This document shows positions 1 to 8,986 of a stretch of DNA of 64,000 nucleotides, one piece after another (within the stretch, counting starts at the first letter, position 1; every line of letters starts with the position of its first letter). Source of the stretch: Arthrobacter antioxidans (GTDB lineage: Bacteria > Actinomycetota > Actinomycetes > Actinomycetales > Micrococcaceae); the NCBI RefSeq assembly GCF_023100725.1, contig NZ_CP095501.1, positions 3,286,001 through 3,350,000 on the forward strand. The letters are read 5' to 3'. The notes beneath the pieces were generated by a model, which was given only the letters and a program-made list of their open reading frames with translations, searched no databases and was not told the DNA's origin. A program made the translations under genes and the position numbers.

Positions 1-1159
1 GGAGCTGCCGGCCGGGGATGTACCGGTGGGAGAGGGTGGCCGCGGCGACGAGCGCGGAGTCCGCGATGGAGACCTTGTGGTGTGCCTCGTAGCGCTGCTT
101 CAGCCCGCGCAGGATGCCGATGGTGTCCGTCACGGACGGCTCCCCCACGTAGACCTGCTGGAACCGGCGCTCCAGCGCCGGGTCCTTCTCGACGTTCTCG
201 CGGTACTCGTCCAGCGTCGTCGCGCCGATCAGCCGGAGTTCACCGCGCGCCAGCATGGGCTTGAGCATGTTGCCGGCGTCCATCGAGCCCTCGGACGCGC
301 CGGCCCCCACCACGGTGTGGAGCTCGTCGATGAAGGTCACCACCTGGCCGTTGGAGCCCTTGATCTCCTCGAGCACGGCCTTCAGGCGCTCCTCGAACTC
401 GCCACGGTACTTGGCGCCGGCGATCATCGATCCGAGGTCCAGGCTGATGAGCCGCTTGCCGCGGAGCGACTCGGGGACGTCCCCGGCGACCATGCGCTGT
501 GCCAGTCCCTCGACGACGGCGGTCTTGCCGACGCCGGGCTCGCCGATGAGCACGGGGTTGTTCTTGGTGCGGCGGCTGAGCACCTGCACCACGCGGCGGA
601 TCTCGGCGTCGCGGCCGATGACCGGGTCGAGCTTGCCGCTGCGGGCCACCTCGGTCAGGTCCACCCCGAACTTCTCGAGCGCCTGGAACGTGTTCTCGGG
701 GTCCGGCGTCGTCACACGCTTCTCGCCCCGCACGCCGGGCAGCTCCGCGGCGAGCGCCTCGCGGGTGAGCCCCACGGACCGCAGGATGCCGCCCGCCGCT
801 CCCCCGTCGGCCGCCAGGGCCAGCAGGAGGTGCTCGGTGGACACGAACTGGTCGCCGAGCGTCTCCGCTTCCTGCTGCGCGACGCTGACGACCTGCAGGG
901 CGCCGCGCGAGAACTGCGGCTGCGCCACGGACGAACCGGACGACGACGGCAGGGCCTTGATCGCGGCGCTCGCCTGGACGCTCACGGTGTCCGGATCGGC
1001 GCCCGCCGCCCGCAGCAGGGCGACGGCGATGCCGTCCCGCTGGTCCATCAGCGCCTTGAGGAAGTGCGGCGCCTCGATCTGGGCGTTGCCCGCCGTGGAC
1101 GCGTTCATCGCAGCGGCTGACAAGACCTCACGGCTCTTGGTGGTGAAGTTGGTATCCAC
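1..1159 (-). CDS. clpB: ATP-dependent disaggregase ClpB, N-terminal 386 residues (cut by window edge)
   Basis: ClpB is a cytoplasmic hexameric AAA+ disaggregase that works with DnaK, DnaJ and GrpE to rescue aggregated proteins. The visible part has the double Clp N-terminal repeat (about residues 1-145) and most of the first nucleotide-binding domain, with Walker A GEPGVGKT at 206-213, pore loop YRGEF at 251-255 and Walker B FIDELH near 277. The rest, including the middle domain and second AAA+ module, lies beyond position 1. The start is a GTG at 1157-1159 preceded by AAAGGA. A HAIR repeat about 40 bases upstream points to HspR control, matching the dnaK operon further along. ClpA or ClpC would be alternatives, but the N-terminal sequence and the HspR site favour ClpB. 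Confidence 0.95.
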   Translation of the reverse strand, partial: MDTNFTTKSREVLSAAAMNASTAGNAQIEAPHFLKALMDQRDGIAVALLRAAGADPDTVSVQASAAIKALPSSSGSSVAQPQFSRGALQVVSVAQQEAETLGDQFVSTEHLLLALAADGGAAGGILRSVGLTREALAAELPGVRGEKRVTTPDPENTFQALEKFGVDLTEVARSGKLDPVIGRDAEIRRVVQVLSRRTKNNPVLIGEPGVGKTAVVEGLAQRMVAGDVPESLRGKRLISLDLGSMIAGAKYRGEFEERLKAVLEEIKGSNGQVVTFIDELHTVVGAGASEGSMDAGNMLKPMLARGELRLIGATTLDEYRENVEKDPALERRFQQVYVGEPSVTDTIGILRGLKQRYEAHHKVSIADSALVAAATLSHRYIPGRQL

Positions 1160-1199
1160 GCGCGGTTCCTTTCCGATGCGGTGACGATCCCGGTGACAC

Positions 1200-1220
1200 C
1201 TTGAGTGTACTCGACTCAAC
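1200..1220 (-). promoter_or_regulatory. HAIR element, HspR operator of clpB
   Basis: The sequence reads CTTGAGT, seven bases, ACTCAAC. This fits the actinobacterial HAIR consensus CTTGAGT-N7-ACTCAAG at 13 of 14 arm positions. It sits 40 bases upstream of the clpB GTG. The cognate repressor HspR is encoded at 32530-32970. Confidence 0.85.
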
Positions 1221-1254
1221 TTTCGGCGTCGCCGGGGTGTTCCGGCTCCGCGCG

Positions 1255-1281
1255 CCGTGCCGTCCGCTGCGGACGGCACGG
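1255..1281. repeat. Perfect inverted repeat in the clpB-betT divergent gap
   Basis: CCGTGCCGTCC and its exact complement GGACGGCACGG flank a five-base centre, giving a 27-bp palindrome. It lies between two divergent genes, so it is not placed to terminate either of them. It could be an operator for a dimeric repressor or a leader hairpin. No BetI-type repressor gene is next to the betaine genes. Confidence 0.7.
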
Positions 1282-1309
1282 TACGGCACAGGGAAGCAGC
1301 CGGGCCAGA

Positions 1310-1325
1310 TGTGATCGAGATCAAC
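1310..1325 (+). promoter_or_regulatory. Possible CRP/GlxR-type site upstream of betT
   Basis: TGTGA-N6-TCAAC resembles the CRP-family consensus TGTGA-N6-TCACA, with a perfect left half and a weak right half. It lies about 150 bases upstream of the BCCT start. Apart from the HAIR repeat, the palindrome and this site, the 316-base gap 1160-1475 holds nothing recognisable. Confidence 0.3.
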
Positions 1326-1475
1326 TTTTTCCCGGCCCTCCGTGTGGTTCCCGTAGCGTTGACGACCCACGGCGAATGTCGACGGTCGCCGCCTGCCCGC
1401 ATCCGGGCCTGCCGCGCCCGTACCATTCCGCCCGCACGAACAGCGCCACGACGTGGCGCCGACGAGAGGGACGAC

Positions 1476-3614
1476 ATGAGTCAGACAGCCGACGCTCCGC
1501 CCGGGACGGACACGGGAGGCGGTGACGCCACAGCCGCCGATGCCCCGAGGACCCGGGTCAACTGGACCGTCTTCATCGGATCGGCCGCCGGGATCCTCGC
1601 GATCACCATCTGGGCCATCGCCGACGCGGCGGGGGCCGAGGCGGTCATCGGATCGCTGGTCACCTGGGTCTCCACCAACATGGGGTGGTACTACTTCCTG
1701 ATCGTCACCCTCGTGGTGGTGTTCGTCCTGGTCCTCGCCCTGACCCGGGTGGGCAAGACCAAGCTGGGCCCGGACCACTCGAAACCCCAGTTCAGCATGT
1801 TCACGTGGGCATCGATGCTCTTCGCCGCAGGCATCGGCATCGACCTCATGTTCTTCTCGGTGTCCGAGCCCGTGACGCAGTACCTGGCACCCCCGCAGGG
1901 CGACGGCAGCACCGTCGAGGCCGCGCGGCACGCCATGGTCCTCACGCTCTTCCACTACGGCATCACCGGCTGGGCGCTGTACGCGCTCATGGGCCTTGCC
2001 CTCGGCTACTTCGCCTACCGGCACAACCTGCCCCTGAGCATCCGCAGCGCGCTGTACCCCATCTTCGGCAGGAAGGTCGACGGCCCGCTCGGCCACGGCG
2101 TGGACATCGCCGCCCTCCTGGGCACCATCTTCGGGATCGCCACCTCGCTCGGCATCGGGGTCGTGCAGCTGAACTACGGCCTGAGCCTCATGTTCGGCCT
2201 GCCCGAGAACGTCTCCGTCCAGATCGGTCTGATCGCCGTCGCCGTCGTCATGGCGACCGCCTCCGTGCTCTCCGGCGTCGAGAAGGGCATCCGGCGGCTC
2301 GCGGAGCTGAATGTCCTCCTCGCCCTGGCGCTGATGGTGTTCATCCTGCTCAGCGGGAAGACGAGCTTCCTGCTCGACGGCATCATCCAGAACACCGGGG
2401 ACGTGCTCAGCCGCTTCCCGGCCATGACGCTGGACACCTTCGCCTACGACCGGCCCGGCGACTGGCTGCAGGGCTGGACGCTCTTCTTCTGGGCCTGGTG
2501 GATCGCCTGGGCGCCCTTCGTCGGGCTCTTCCTCGCCCGCATCTCCCGCGGCCGCACCATCCGGCAGTTCGTCCTGGGGACCCTGCTGGTCCCCTTCACC
2601 TTCATCCTGCTGTTCATCTCGATCTTCGGGAACAGCGCCCTGGACATCGTGATGAACGGCAACGCGGCGTTCGGGGAGACGGCCATGGCCCAGCCGGAGC
2701 GGGCGTTCTACGGCCTTCTCGAGCAGTACCCCGCCGCGCCACTCGTCATCGGCGTCGCGACCTTCACGGGCCTGCTCTTCTACGTGACCTCCGCCGATTC
2801 GGGGGCACTGGTCATGGCGAACTTCACCAGCCACCTCAAGGACCCCGAGGCGGACGGCCCCAAGTGGCTGCGCGTCTTCTGGGCCCTCGTGACCGGCCTG
2901 CTGACGCTCGCGATGCTGACGGTGGGCGGCGTGACGACGCTGCAGAACGCGACGATCATCATGGGGCTGCCGCTGTCGATCCTGCTGCTGTTCATCATGC
3001 TCGGCCTGTATCGGGCCCTGCGGGTGGAGAACTCGCTGGCGGACAGCTACCGCGCGAGCCTGCCCGGCATCATCTCGGGGCGGAGCACGGGCGGTACCTC
3101 CTCGCGCACCTGGCGGCAGCGACTCAGCCGGGCCATGAGCTACCCGGGGCCGCGGCAGGCCAACCACTTCGTGGACACCGTCGCGCTTCCCGCGCTGCAG
3201 GAGGTGCACGACGAACTGCTCGCGCAGGGCGCCGACGTCGGCCTCGCGACCGGCATCGTCGAGCCCTGCGGGATCCGCCACGTGGATCTCCTGGTGGAGC
3301 TCGGCGACGAGCGTCCGTTCAAGTACCAGATCTACCCCGTCCAGTACGACGTGCCGTCCTATGCGCGCGGCGGTGCGTCGACGGAGGCCAAGTACTACCG
3401 CATGGAGGTCTTCTCCCTCGAGGGGAGCCACAGCTACGACCTCGCGGGCTACAGCACGGACCAGGTCATCACCGACGTCCTGGACCACTACGAGACCCAC
3501 CTCGAGTTCCTGCACCTGAACCGGGCGGCGCCGGGCAACACGGCCTTCGCCGAGGACCAGTCGGCCAGGGACAACTGGGAATCCGATTTCGCACACCAGG
3601 AGGACACCAAATGA
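1476..3614 (+). CDS. betT: BCCT-family choline/glycine betaine transporter
   Basis: This 712-residue integral membrane protein belongs to the betaine/carnitine/choline transporter family, which imports quaternary amines with Na+ or H+. About twelve hydrophobic segments run through residues 30-520. The family's tryptophan-rich signature [10 protein letters not shown] begins near residue 339. A soluble C-terminal tail of roughly 180 residues resembles the long tail of E. coli BetT, which senses osmotic conditions. The frame is open further upstream, but the ATG at 1476 was chosen because AGAGGG precedes it and the protein then starts with a short hydrophilic leader as usual. The stop overlaps the next ATG (ATGA), so it is translated with the two betaine-synthesis enzymes. 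Choline is the likely substrate from context. Confidence 0.93.
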   Translation: MSQTADAPPGTDTGGGDATAADAPRTRVNWTVFIGSAAGILAITIWAIADAAGAEAVIGSLVTWVSTNMGWYYFLIVTLVVVFVLVLALTRVGKTKLGPDHSKPQFSMFTWASMLFAAGIGIDLMFFSVSEPVTQYLAPPQGDGSTVEAARHAMVLTLFHYGITGWALYALMGLALGYFAYRHNLPLSIRSALYPIFGRKVDGPLGHGVDIAALLGTIFGIATSLGIGVVQLNYGLSLMFGLPENVSVQIGLIAVAVVMATASVLSGVEKGIRRLAELNVLLALALMVFILLSGKTSFLLDGIIQNTGDVLSRFPAMTLDTFAYDRPGDWLQGWTLFFWAWWIAWAPFVGLFLARISRGRTIRQFVLGTLLVPFTFILLFISIFGNSALDIVMNGNAAFGETAMAQPERAFYGLLEQYPAAPLVIGVATFTGLLFYVTSADSGALVMANFTSHLKDPEADGPKWLRVFWALVTGLLTLAMLTVGGVTTLQNATIIMGLPLSILLLFIMLGLYRALRVENSLADSYRASLPGIISGRSTGGTSSRTWRQRLSRAMSYPGPRQANHFVDTVALPALQEVHDELLAQGADVGLATGIVEPCGIRHVDLLVELGDERPFKYQIYPVQYDVPSYARGGASTEAKYYRMEVFSLEGSHSYDLAGYSTDQVITDVLDHYETHLEFLHLNRAAPGNTAFAEDQSARDNWESDFAHQEDTK

Positions 3615-5125
3615 CCGAGACACCGACCGGGACGACGCCGGCCACCCTGTTCATCGACGGCGCGTGGGTACCCGCATCCGACGGCGGCACCCGCACCATC
3701 AGCTGCCCGGCGGACGGCTCGTTCGTCGCCGAGGTGTCCGAGGGCACCCGTGAGGACACCGAGCGGGCCATCGCGGCCGCGCGCCGGGCGTTCGACGGCG
3801 GCGAGTGGGCCTCGGTCCCGGCCCCGCAGCGCGGCGACTTCCTCCTGAAGGTGGCCGCGGAACTGCGCGCCCGCAAGGACGAGTTCGCACGGGCCGAGAC
3901 CCTGGACACCGGCAAGCGCCTCGTGGAGAGCGAGGTGGACATGAGCGACATCGCCGACTGCTTCGCGTACTTCGGCAAACTCGCCGGGCAGGACGCAGGC
4001 CGCATCGTCGACGCCGGCAACAACAGCGTGGTCAGCAGGATCGTCTACGAGCCCGTGGGGGTCTGCGGCCTCATCTCGCCGTGGAACTACCCGCTGCTGC
4101 AGGCGGCCTGGAAGATCGCCCCGGCGCTCGGCGCCGGGTGCTCGATCGTGCTCAAGCCCAGCGAGCTCACGCCCTCGACCGCCATCCTCATGATGGACGT
4201 CCTCGACACGCTCGGGCTCCCGAAGGGCGTCGCGAACCTCGTCCTCGGCCCCGGCGCCGTGGTCGGCGCGCCGCTCTCCGAGAGCCCCGACGTCGACATG
4301 GTGTCCTTCACGGGCGGCCTGGAGACGGGGCGCACCATCGCCGCGGCCGCGGCGGGCACCGTCAAGAAGGTGGCCCTCGAACTCGGCGGCAAGAACCCGA
4401 ACATCGTCTTCGCCGACGCGGACTTCGACGCCGCCCTCGACAACGCCCTCAACGCCGCGTTCGTGCACTCCGGCCAGGTCTGCTCGGCCGGCGCCCGGCT
4501 CCTCGTCGAGGAACCCATCGCCGATCGCTTCGTCGACGAACTCGTGCGCCGTGCGCAGCAGATCCGGCTCGGCGGCCCGTTCGACGAGGCCAGCGAGACC
4601 GGCCCCCTGATCTCCGCCGCCCACCGGGACAAGGTCACGGCCTACGTGCAGAAGGGCATCGAGGAGGGCGCCCGACTGCGCTGCGGCGGGACCTGGGGCG
4701 AAGGCGAGCTCGAGACCGGCTTCTACTACACGCCGACCGTGCTCGACCAGGTCACGCGCGGCTCGTCCGTGCTCGTCGACGAGGCCTTCGGCCCCGTCGT
4801 GACCGTGGAGACGTTCAACGGCGAGGACGAGGCCGTGGAGCTCGGCAACGACACCCACTACGGGCTTGCCGGCGCGGTGTGGAGCCAGGACGCCGGCAAG
4901 GGCCAGCGCGTCGCGGCCCGCCTGCGCCACGGCACCATCTGGATCAACGACTTCCACCCCTACCTGCCGCAGGCGGAGTGGGGCGGCTTCAAGCACTCCG
5001 GCGTCGGTCGCGAGCTCGGCCCCACCGGTTTCGCGGAATACCAGGAGGCCAAGCACATCTACCACAACATCGACCCGGCGGTCACGGGCTGGTTCGACGC
5101 CCGGATCGAGGAGGAATCCGCATGA
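3611..5125 (+). CDS. betB: Betaine-aldehyde dehydrogenase
   Basis: This 504-residue NAD(P)+-dependent aldehyde dehydrogenase should oxidise betaine aldehyde to glycine betaine, the second step of osmoprotectant synthesis from choline. The ALDH fold is clear: the SPWNYPLLQ stretch, the glutamate of ELGGKNP (about E257), and the catalytic cysteine in SGQVCSAG (about C291). Length matches the family. It overlaps betT by four bases at its start and the downstream GMC oxidoreductase by four bases at its end, so all three are probably one transcript. Family membership is certain. The substrate is inferred from the neighbours. Confidence 0.93.
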   Translation: MTETPTGTTPATLFIDGAWVPASDGGTRTISCPADGSFVAEVSEGTREDTERAIAAARRAFDGGEWASVPAPQRGDFLLKVAAELRARKDEFARAETLDTGKRLVESEVDMSDIADCFAYFGKLAGQDAGRIVDAGNNSVVSRIVYEPVGVCGLISPWNYPLLQAAWKIAPALGAGCSIVLKPSELTPSTAILMMDVLDTLGLPKGVANLVLGPGAVVGAPLSESPDVDMVSFTGGLETGRTIAAAAAGTVKKVALELGGKNPNIVFADADFDAALDNALNAAFVHSGQVCSAGARLLVEEPIADRFVDELVRRAQQIRLGGPFDEASETGPLISAAHRDKVTAYVQKGIEEGARLRCGGTWGEGELETGFYYTPTVLDQVTRGSSVLVDEAFGPVVTVETFNGEDEAVELGNDTHYGLAGAVWSQDAGKGQRVAARLRHGTIWINDFHPYLPQAEWGGFKHSGVGRELGPTGFAEYQEAKHIYHNIDPAVTGWFDARIEEESA

Positions 5126-6741
5126 GCACCCCCGACGAGCAGCTGCAGAGGACAACGTTCGACTACGTCGTCGTCGGCGGTGGATCCGCCGGCGCGGCCG
5201 TCGCGGCGCGCCTGAGCGAGGACCCCGACGTCGAGGTGGCCCTCGTCGAGGCCGGACCGGACGACCGCGGCAAGGAAGTCATCCTCCGCCTCGACCGGTG
5301 GATGGAACTGCTGGAATCCGGGTACGACTGGGACTACCCGATCGAACCCCAGGAGCACGGCAACTCCTTCATGCGCCATTCACGCGCCAGGGTCATGGGC
5401 GGTTGCTCGAGCCACAACTCGTGCATCGCGTTCTGGGCGCCGCGCGAGGACATCGACGAGTGGGAGCAGCGCTTCGGCGCCACCGGCTGGAACGCGGAGA
5501 CGGCCTACGCGCTGTACAAGCGGCTCGAGCAGAACGAGGACGCAGGGCCCGACGCCCCGCACCACGGCGACAGCGGCCCCGTCCACCTGATGAACATCCC
5601 CCCGGAGGACCCCTCCGGGCAGGCACTGCTGGACGCGTGCGAGCAGGCCGGCATCCCGAGGACGAGGTTCAACACGGGTGGGACGGTCATCAACGGCGCC
5701 GGCCTCTTCCAGATCAACCGGCAGGCCGACGGCACCCGGGCGTCGTCGTCCGTGTCCTACATCCACCCGATCACGGACCGGCCCAACTTCACGCTGCTCA
5801 CCGATCTCCGGGCGCGGGAACTGCGCATCGACGCGGACAACACCTGCACCGGCGTCGACGTCGTGGACGGCGCCTTCGGGCGCACGCACGCGCTGACCGC
5901 ACGACTCGAGGTCATCGTGTCCACGGGTGCCATCGACACGCCGAAGCTGCTGATGCTGTCGGGCATCGGCCCTGCCGCCCACCTCGAGGAACGCGGCGTG
6001 CGCGTGCGCGTCGACTCCCCCGGCGTGGGCGAGCACCTGCAGGACCACCCCGAGGGCGTGATCCAGTGGGAGGCGAAGAAGCCCATGCCGCAGACCTCCA
6101 CCCAGTGGTGGGAGATCGGGATCTTCACCACCACCGAGGACGGGCTCGACCGCCCGGACCTCATGTTCCACTACGGATCGGTGCCGTTCGACATGCACAC
6201 GCTGCGGCACGGCTACCCGACCACGGAGAACGGCTTCTGCCTCACGCCGAACGTCACGCACGCCCGCTCGCGCGGGACGGTCCGGCTCCGCAGCCGGGAC
6301 TTCCGGGACAAGCCCATGGTGGATCCGCGGTACTTCACCGACCCGCACGACATGCGCGTCATGATCGCCGGCATCCGGAAGGCCCGCGAGATCGTGGCGC
6401 AGCCCGCCATGGCCGAATGGGCCGGGCAGGAACTGTACCCCGGGGCCGAGGTGCAGACCGACGAGCAGCTCCAGGACTACGTCCGCAGGACGCACAACAC
6501 CGTCTACCACCCGGCCGGGACGGTGCGCATGGGAGCGGTCGACGATCCCCTGTCCCCGCTGGATCCCGAGCTGCGGGTGAAGGGGATCCGGAACCTGCGG
6601 GTCGCCGATGCGTCCGTCATGCCCGAGCTCACCACCGTGAACCCGAACATCACCACCATGATGATCGGTGAGCGCTGCGCCGACCTCGTGAAGCGGGCGC
6701 GCGTGCTTCCGGGTTCCGGCAGGACGGCCGCGACCGTCTGA
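5122..6741 (+). CDS. betA: GMC-family choline dehydrogenase
   Basis: This 539-residue FAD-dependent glucose-methanol-choline oxidoreductase is the likely enzyme for choline to betaine aldehyde. The N-terminal dinucleotide-binding loop VVGGGSAGAA begins near residue 14. GGCSSHNS near residue 93 is a typical GMC signature. The C-terminal PAGTVRMG and NPNITTMMIGER segments belong to the conserved catalytic end of the family. The start ATG overlaps the betB stop. No betI regulator or betC gene flanks the operon. Other GMC alcohol oxidases look similar, so the choline assignment rests mainly on the betT-betB context. Confidence 0.88.
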   Translation: MSTPDEQLQRTTFDYVVVGGGSAGAAVAARLSEDPDVEVALVEAGPDDRGKEVILRLDRWMELLESGYDWDYPIEPQEHGNSFMRHSRARVMGGCSSHNSCIAFWAPREDIDEWEQRFGATGWNAETAYALYKRLEQNEDAGPDAPHHGDSGPVHLMNIPPEDPSGQALLDACEQAGIPRTRFNTGGTVINGAGLFQINRQADGTRASSSVSYIHPITDRPNFTLLTDLRARELRIDADNTCTGVDVVDGAFGRTHALTARLEVIVSTGAIDTPKLLMLSGIGPAAHLEERGVRVRVDSPGVGEHLQDHPEGVIQWEAKKPMPQTSTQWWEIGIFTTTEDGLDRPDLMFHYGSVPFDMHTLRHGYPTTENGFCLTPNVTHARSRGTVRLRSRDFRDKPMVDPRYFTDPHDMRVMIAGIRKAREIVAQPAMAEWAGQELYPGAEVQTDEQLQDYVRRTHNTVYHPAGTVRMGAVDDPLSPLDPELRVKGIRNLRVADASVMPELTTVNPNITTMMIGERCADLVKRARVLPGSGRTAATV

Positions 6742-6773
6742 TACCGCCGGGCCTGTGCCCCTGGCCGCCGCAC

Positions 6774-6807
6774 CGTCCCGCCCGGCACGCCGTCCCGCCC
6801 GGCACGC
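6774..6807. repeat. 17-bp perfect tandem duplication
   Basis: CGTCCCGCCCGGCACGC occurs twice head to tail (6774-6790 and 6791-6807) in the short gap between betA and the penicillin-binding protein gene. It looks like a recent slippage duplication. No function is apparent. Confidence 0.9.
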
Positions 6808-6850
6808 CGTCGCCGCGGCGGGGCGGGGCGTCGCGGCGTTCTCGGACATA

Positions 6851-8845
6851 ATGGGCCGCATGGGGAAACTGCAGCGTGCCACATCCGTCCTGACCACCCT
6901 CGCCCTCGCCCTCACCCTCGCGGCCTGCACGGATGACCGCCCGACGGCGGAGGACGCCGCCGGCACGCTGGCCGAGGGGCTCGCCCGGCTCGACGTCGGA
7001 CAGTCCTCCTTCACCTCCGGGGAGCCCGCCGAGGTGACCGCCCAGCTCGCCGCCATCACGGAGGGCTTCGCCCCGGAACCGCCGCAGGTCACGGTGGCGG
7101 GCGTCGAGGAGACCGGCGAGGACACGGCGACGGCGACGCTCGACTATGCCTGGGACCTCGACGCGACCGACCAGGACTGGACCTACAGCACGACGGCGGA
7201 CCTCACGCGCGTCGAGGACACCTGGCAGGCGGCCTGGGACCCCGGCGTCTTCGTCCCCGACCTCCTGCCGGAGGAGAAGCTCACCCTGACGCGCGTCCCC
7301 GGGGACCGCGGCGACATCACGGGAGCGGGCGGCGCGGTCATCGTCACGCAGCGCCCCGTGGTCCGCGTGGGGATCGACAAGACCCTGGTCCCCGAGGCGC
7401 AGCAGGCCGCCTCCGCCCGCGCCCTCGCGACGCTGCTCGACCTCGACCCCGCCGGCTACGAGGAGCAGGTCGCCACGGCCGGCGCCGAAGCCTTCGTCGT
7501 GGCCCTCGTCCTGCGTGACGACGCCACCCGGACCGTGACCGACGCGCAGATCGACGCCGTCCCGGGGGCACTCCGGCAGGCGGACACGCTCGAGCTCGCC
7601 CCCACCCGCACCTTCGCCCGGGAACTCCTCGGCGGCGTCGGGGAGGCCACCGCGGAGCTCGTGGAGCAGTCCGACGGCGCCATCCGTGCGGGGGACGTCA
7701 CGGGCCTGGGCGGGCTGCAGCTGCAGCACAATGACCGACTCGCCGGCACCCCGGGGCTGTCCGTCGACGCCGTGGCGGCGGGCGACGCGCCGGCGGCCCC
7801 CCGGACCCTCTTCACCACCGCGCCCGTGGACGGCGAGGACCTCGCCACCACCCTCGACCCCCGGCTGCAGGGCCTCGGCGAGGAGGTGCTCGCGGACGAG
7901 CCGTCGGCGTCGTCGATCGTGGCCATCCGCCCCAGCACGGGCGAGATCCTCGCGGCCGCCAACGGGCCGGGCAGCGAGGGCCTGCAGACGGCGCTGCTCG
8001 GCCAGTACCCGCCGGGTTCCACGTTCAAGATCGCCACGAGCCTCGCACTGCTGCGCAAGGGCTTCACGCCGGAGACGCCGACCGAATGCAGCGAGGAGGT
8101 CGTGGTGGACGGCCGGACGTTCAAGAACGCCAGCACCTACCCCGCGCAGTCCGTCGGCACCGTCCCCCTCCTCGAGACCTTCGCGCAGTCCTGCAACACC
8201 GGGTTCATCTCCGCACGGGACAGGATCAGCCAGGCCGACCTGGCGAGCGCCGCCACCGACCTCGGGATCGGCGTCGAGGCGGGCATCGGGACGCCCGCCT
8301 TCTTCGGCTCCGTGCCGGGCGAGGCCGAGGGTACCGCCCACGCCGCCGCCATGATCGGCCAGGGCGAGGTCCTCGTCTCGCCCCTCGCGCTCGCGACACT
8401 GACCGCGACCGTGGGCGCCGGTGCCCGCGTCACCCCGACGCTCCTCGCGCCCGGGGAGTCCACCGAGGGCGCGACCGGCTCGCCGTCCGCCGCCGCGGGG
8501 TCATCGACCGCGGCACCCTCCGGTGCCGCCTCCACCGACGCCCCTCCCACGGAGGCCGCGCCACCGAGCGCGCTCACGGCCGCGGAGTCGGCGACGCTGA
8601 AGACGCTCATGGGCGCCGTCGTCGCCCAGGGCGGCGCGCAGCTGCTGCAGGATGTTCCCGGGGCCCCCGTCCTGGCCAAGACCGGCACGGCAGAATTCGG
8701 CAGCGAGGATCCCCCGCGCACGCACGCCTGGGTCGTCGCCCTGCAGGGAGACCTCGCCGTCGCCGTCTTCGTCGAGGAGGGCGAGCTGGGCTCCACCTCC
8801 GGCGGACCCCTCATGCAGGCATTCCTCACCGGAGCGGCCTCCTAG
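6851..8845 (+). CDS. Penicillin-binding transpeptidase lipoprotein (MecA_N-type)
   Basis: This 664-residue peptidoglycan transpeptidase should be anchored to the outer face of the membrane as a lipoprotein: the signal peptide ends in the lipobox LAAC, with Cys26. An NTF2-like MecA N-terminal domain (about 30-150) and a non-catalytic linker come first. The transpeptidase domain follows, with active-site S390-TF-K393, S447-C-N449 and K610-T-G. An Ala/Ser/Thr/Pro-rich insert of about 40 residues lies just before the last motif region. Two ATGs (6851, 6860) could start it; both keep the signal peptide. It is monocistronic, with a hairpin after the stop. The family is certain; which step of wall synthesis it serves is not. 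Confidence 0.93.
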   Translation: MGRMGKLQRATSVLTTLALALTLAACTDDRPTAEDAAGTLAEGLARLDVGQSSFTSGEPAEVTAQLAAITEGFAPEPPQVTVAGVEETGEDTATATLDYAWDLDATDQDWTYSTTADLTRVEDTWQAAWDPGVFVPDLLPEEKLTLTRVPGDRGDITGAGGAVIVTQRPVVRVGIDKTLVPEAQQAASARALATLLDLDPAGYEEQVATAGAEAFVVALVLRDDATRTVTDAQIDAVPGALRQADTLELAPTRTFARELLGGVGEATAELVEQSDGAIRAGDVTGLGGLQLQHNDRLAGTPGLSVDAVAAGDAPAAPRTLFTTAPVDGEDLATTLDPRLQGLGEEVLADEPSASSIVAIRPSTGEILAAANGPGSEGLQTALLGQYPPGSTFKIATSLALLRKGFTPETPTECSEEVVVDGRTFKNASTYPAQSVGTVPLLETFAQSCNTGFISARDRISQADLASAATDLGIGVEAGIGTPAFFGSVPGEAEGTAHAAAMIGQGEVLVSPLALATLTATVGAGARVTPTLLAPGESTEGATGSPSAAAGSSTAAPSGAASTDAPPTEAAPPSALTAAESATLKTLMGAVVAQGGAQLLQDVPGAPVLAKTGTAEFGSEDPPRTHAWVVALQGDLAVAVFVEEGELGSTSGGPLMQAFLTGAAS

Positions 8846-8862
8846 AACCACGGGCCCGCAGC

Positions 8863-8881
8863 ATGCGGGTCATCCACGTCG
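8863..8881 (+). terminator. Hairpin after the penicillin-binding protein gene
   Basis: An eight-base-pair stem (GGCCCGCA paired with TGCGGGTC, one G-T wobble) with a three-base loop lies 18 bases after the stop. There is no T tract, which is common for actinobacterial terminators. Confidence 0.5.
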
Positions 8882-8986
8882 ACGACATGGGGGTCGGATC
8901 AACACAGTGCGCTCAACAGCTTGATCACGCTCCGGCGCGCACCCGCGCGGCCGGGGCCTCTTCGAAGACCATTGAAAGGGTCGCAA

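Noticed and set aside
1128..3623. 831-codon minus-strand frame opposite betT
   Set aside because: betT has a complete transporter sequence on the other strand. The antisense product is low-complexity Asp/His/Arg.
8921..8986. ATG 8921 as start of the flotillin-like gene
   Set aside because: It would add 22 Arg/Pro-rich residues before the membrane helix, and the GTG at 8987 has a better ribosome-binding site.
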